Made by a program: the position numbers and the translations under genes. A stretch of DNA of 8,328 nt from Propionibacteriaceae bacterium (GTDB lineage: Bacteria; Actinomycetota; Actinomycetes; Propionibacteriales; Propionibacteriaceae): assembly GCA_030544185.1 (NCBI GenBank), contig JAUNRO010000130.1, forward strand, positions 1 through 8,328, in the 5' to 3' direction. Shown here piece by piece: positions 6,503-8,328 of this stretch. A model generated the notes under the pieces. That model was not told the DNA's origin. It worked only from the letters and a program-made list of their open reading frames with translations, and did not search any database. Numbering within the stretch: position 1 is the first letter of the stretch; every line of letters starts with the position of its first letter.

Positions 6503-8062
6503 ATGTCCGACCGTCTGCCGATCAAGCGCGCGCTCTTATCCACCTATGACAAGTCCGGCCTCGAGGATCTCGGCCGTGCCCTGGCCGAGGCCGGTGTGGA
6601 GATCGTCTCGACGGGCTCGACGGCCAACCGCCTCGCCGATGCCGGCGTGCCCGTCACGCCGGTCGAACAGGTCACCGGTTTCCCCGAGTGCCTCGACGGC
6701 CGCGTGAAGACCCTGCACCCGATGGTGCACGCGGGCATCCTGGCCGACCGCCGGCTGGAGAGCCACCGCGATCAGCTGGCGGACCTCGGCGTCGCGGCGT
6801 TCGACCTCGTCGTGGTGAACCTCTATCCGTTCTCCGAGACCGTTGCCTCGGGCGCGACCCCGGACGAATGCGTGGAGCAGATCGACATCGGCGGCCCGAC
6901 GATGGTCCGGGCCGCGGCCAAGAACCACCCGAGCGTCGCGATCGTCACCTCCCCGGCACAGTACGCCGAGGTCACCCGGGCGCTGGCCGAGGGCGGGTTC
7001 ACGCTGGCCGAGCGGCAGCAATGGGCCGTGGCCGCTTTCCAGCACACCGCGGAATATGACATCGCGGTCGCCTCGTGGATGGGCTCGACGCTGACCGACA
7101 CCTCCGGCGGCGACGGTTATCCGGCCTGGCTCGGCGCGGCCTGGCACAAGCAGGGCACGCTGCGTTATGGCGAGAACGCCCACCAGCCCGCGGCGCTCTA
7201 TTCCTATCCGCCCGGGCCCGCCGGGATCACCCAGGCCGAGCAGTTGCACGGCAAGGAGATGAGCTTCAACAACTACACCGACGGCGAGGCCGCCTATCGC
7301 GCCGCCTATGACTTCGATGAGCCGTGTGTGGCGATCATCAAGCACGCCAATCCGTGCGGCATCGCGGTCGGTGCCGACATCGCGGAGGCGCACGCCAAGG
7401 CGCACGCCTGCGACCCGCTGTCGGCGTTCGGTGGCGTGATCGCCACGAACCGGCCCGTGAGCGTCGCGATGGCCGAAACGGTCAAAGACATTTTTACCGA
7501 GGTGGTGATCGCCCCCGGCTATGCCGATGGTGCGCTGGAGATCCTCACGGCCAAGAAGAACATCCGGCTGCTGACCGCCCCGGCCTACACCCATCGCGTC
7601 CGCAATCTCCATCCCATCTCCGGCGGCGCGCTGCTGCAGGCGCCGGACCGGCTCGATGCTGAAGGCGATGATCCGGCGAGCTGGACGCTCGCGGCGGGAG
7701 ATGCCGCGGACGACGCGCTCCTCGCCGACCTCGCCTTCGCGTGGCGCGCCTGCCGGGCCGTCAAGTCGAACGCGATCCTGCTCGCCAGCGCGGGCGCTTC
7801 GGTGGGCGTCGGCATGGGCCAGGTGAACCGGGTCGACTCCTGCCGGCTGGCCGTGGAGCGCGCGGGCGAGCGGGCGGGCGGGTCGGTGGCCGCGTCGGAC
7901 GCCTTCTTCCCGTTCGCCGACGGTCCGCAGATCCTGATCGAGGCGGGCGTCCGCGCGATCGTCCAGCCGGGCGGCTCGGTGCGCGACGACGAGACCATCG
8001 AGCTGTGCCGGGCTTCGGGCGTGACGCTCTATTTCACCGGGACGCGGCACTTCTTCCACTGA
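6503..8062 (+). CDS. purH: Bifunctional AICAR transformylase / IMP cyclohydrolase
   Basis: This performs the last two steps of de novo IMP synthesis: formylation of AICAR by 10-formyl-tetrahydrofolate, then ring closure. The 519 residues fit the family. The N-terminal cyclohydrolase domain (about 1-200) shows STGST (36-40), DGRVKTLHP (65-73), NLYPF (106-110) and [15 protein letters not shown] (127-141). The transformylase domain shows LRYGENAHQ (220-228), GKEMSFNN (250-257), the catalytic lysine-histidine pair K280-H281 in [19 protein letters not shown] (437-446), SDAFFPF (465-471) and [10 protein letters not shown] (488-497), and ends TGTRHFFH. The only small oddity is NAHQ where NPHQ is more usual. 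The ATG at 6503 is set by GAGGAG at 6489-6494, eight bases upstream. It follows purN after three bases and shares its folate cofactor with purN; folD follows downstream. Tyrosine is encoded by TAT at 11 of 14 positions. Confidence 0.98.
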   Translation: MSDRLPIKRALLSTYDKSGLEDLGRALAEAGVEIVSTGSTANRLADAGVPVTPVEQVTGFPECLDGRVKTLHPMVHAGILADRRLESHRDQLADLGVAAFDLVVVNLYPFSETVASGATPDECVEQIDIGGPTMVRAAAKNHPSVAIVTSPAQYAEVTRALAEGGFTLAERQQWAVAAFQHTAEYDIAVASWMGSTLTDTSGGDGYPAWLGAAWHKQGTLRYGENAHQPAALYSYPPGPAGITQAEQLHGKEMSFNNYTDGEAAYRAAYDFDEPCVAIIKHANPCGIAVGADIAEAHAKAHACDPLSAFGGVIATNRPVSVAMAETVKDIFTEVVIAPGYADGALEILTAKKNIRLLTAPAYTHRVRNLHPISGGALLQAPDRLDAEGDDPASWTLAAGDAADDALLADLAFAWRACRAVKSNAILLASAGASVGVGMGQVNRVDSCRLAVERAGERAGGSVAASDAFFPFADGPQILIEAGVRAIVQPGGSVRDDETIELCRASGVTLYFTGTRHFFH

Positions 8063-8139
8063 TATCAGCGGTCGGCCGGGTGGTTGGGGAAGTGGCAGAA
8101 TGGCCGCTGGCCCCAGCCGATGGCATCGAAAGGACGTCA
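8063..8139 (+). promoter_or_regulatory. Purine-rich gap between purH and folD, possible internal promoter
   Basis: This 77-bp gap is longer than the other spacings in the cluster. It has no hairpin with a T-run that would mark a terminator, so read-through into folD is likely. CAGAAT at 8096-8101 weakly resembles a -10 element, but no -35 lies at the right distance. The folD ribosome binding site GAAAGGA (8128-8134) closes the gap. Confidence 0.25.
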
Positions 8140-8328
8140 ATGACCGCCCAGAAGCTCGACGGGAAAGCCACAGCGGCCGAGATCAGGGCGGAGCTGACGA
8201 CCCGCGTGGCGGACCTGCGGGCCCAGGGCATCGTGCCCGGGCTGGGAACTGTGCTGGTCGGCGATGACCCCGGCAGCCAGATTTATGTCAATGGCAAGCA
8301 CCGGGATTGTGGGCAGGTTGGCATCGCA
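8140..8328 (+). CDS. folD: Methylenetetrahydrofolate dehydrogenase / methenyltetrahydrofolate cyclohydrolase (5' part)
   Basis: The first 63 residues are present and the frame stays open to the window edge. FolD is a bifunctional cytoplasmic enzyme that oxidises 5,10-methylene-tetrahydrofolate with NADP and hydrolyses the product to 10-formyl-tetrahydrofolate, the donor used by PurN and PurH. The start [16 protein letters not shown] and the block [15 protein letters not shown] (39-53) are typical. Y49 and K53 correspond to the catalytic tyrosine-x-x-x-lysine pair, and C57 with a following VGI fits the conserved helix after it. ATG 8140 has GAAAGGA at 8128-8134, five bases upstream. The NADP-binding Rossmann domain lies beyond the window. 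Placement after purNH makes cofactor supply to purine synthesis the natural reading. Confidence 0.95.
   Translation, partial: MTAQKLDGKATAAEIRAELTTRVADLRAQGIVPGLGTVLVGDDPGSQIYVNGKHRDCGQVGIA

Noticed and set aside
6536..8140. Long minus-strand open frame (534 codons) covering purH
   Set aside because: PurH on the plus strand is unmistakable and complete; the antisense frame has no recognisable motif.
1..8328. Mobile elements, CRISPR arrays, defence systems or horizontally acquired islands
   Set aside because: I saw no transposase or integrase motifs, no regularly spaced repeats, no long terminal inverted repeats and no change in base composition; the gene order is of core chromosomal type.

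Overview
The window is ordinary, gene-dense chromosomal core DNA from a high-GC Gram-positive bacterium (Actinomycetota). The evidence is high GC, GTG and TTG starts, and the gene order sucC-sucD / DUF6350-type membrane protein / purN / purH / folD, which recurs in many actinobacterial chromosomes. A propionibacterial-type relative is possible, but the sequence alone does not fix the genus. All genes look intact apart from the two cut by the window edges. I see no mobile element, CRISPR array, tRNA, rRNA or defence cassette, and no convincing new biological system.

Layout. Bases 1-110 hold the last 35 codons of a plus-strand gene that looks like a cobalamin-binding mutase subunit (methylmalonyl- or isobutyryl-CoA mutase type). 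A 198-bp gap with overlapping short palindromes leads into sucC (309-1490) and sucD (1507-2400), the two subunits of succinyl-CoA synthetase. A perfect 15-bp stem-loop (2455-2490) then separates sucD from a convergent minus-strand gene (2502-4412). That gene encodes a 636-residue single-pass membrane protein with a proline-rich cytoplasmic half and a cysteine-paired extracytoplasmic half, apparently built from two related sensor-like domains. Divergent from it, the plus strand carries a polytopic DUF6350-like membrane protein (about 4532-5899), purN (5909-6499), purH (6503-8062) and the start of folD (8140 to the window end).

How the genes work together. SucCD interconverts succinyl-CoA and succinate with phosphorylation of a nucleoside diphosphate. 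A mutase of the upstream type would feed the same succinyl/methylmalonyl-CoA node, if that assignment is right. PurN and PurH carry out the two formyl-transfer steps of de novo purine synthesis, both using 10-formyl-tetrahydrofolate, and PurH also closes the ring to IMP. FolD makes 10-formyl-tetrahydrofolate, so the second cluster couples purine synthesis to its one-carbon donor. The DUF6350-like protein is the unexplained first member of that cluster.

The parts most worth a second look are the orphan double-sensor membrane protein, the membrane protein coupled to purN, and a preference for the tyrosine codon TAT that is odd in such GC-rich DNA.
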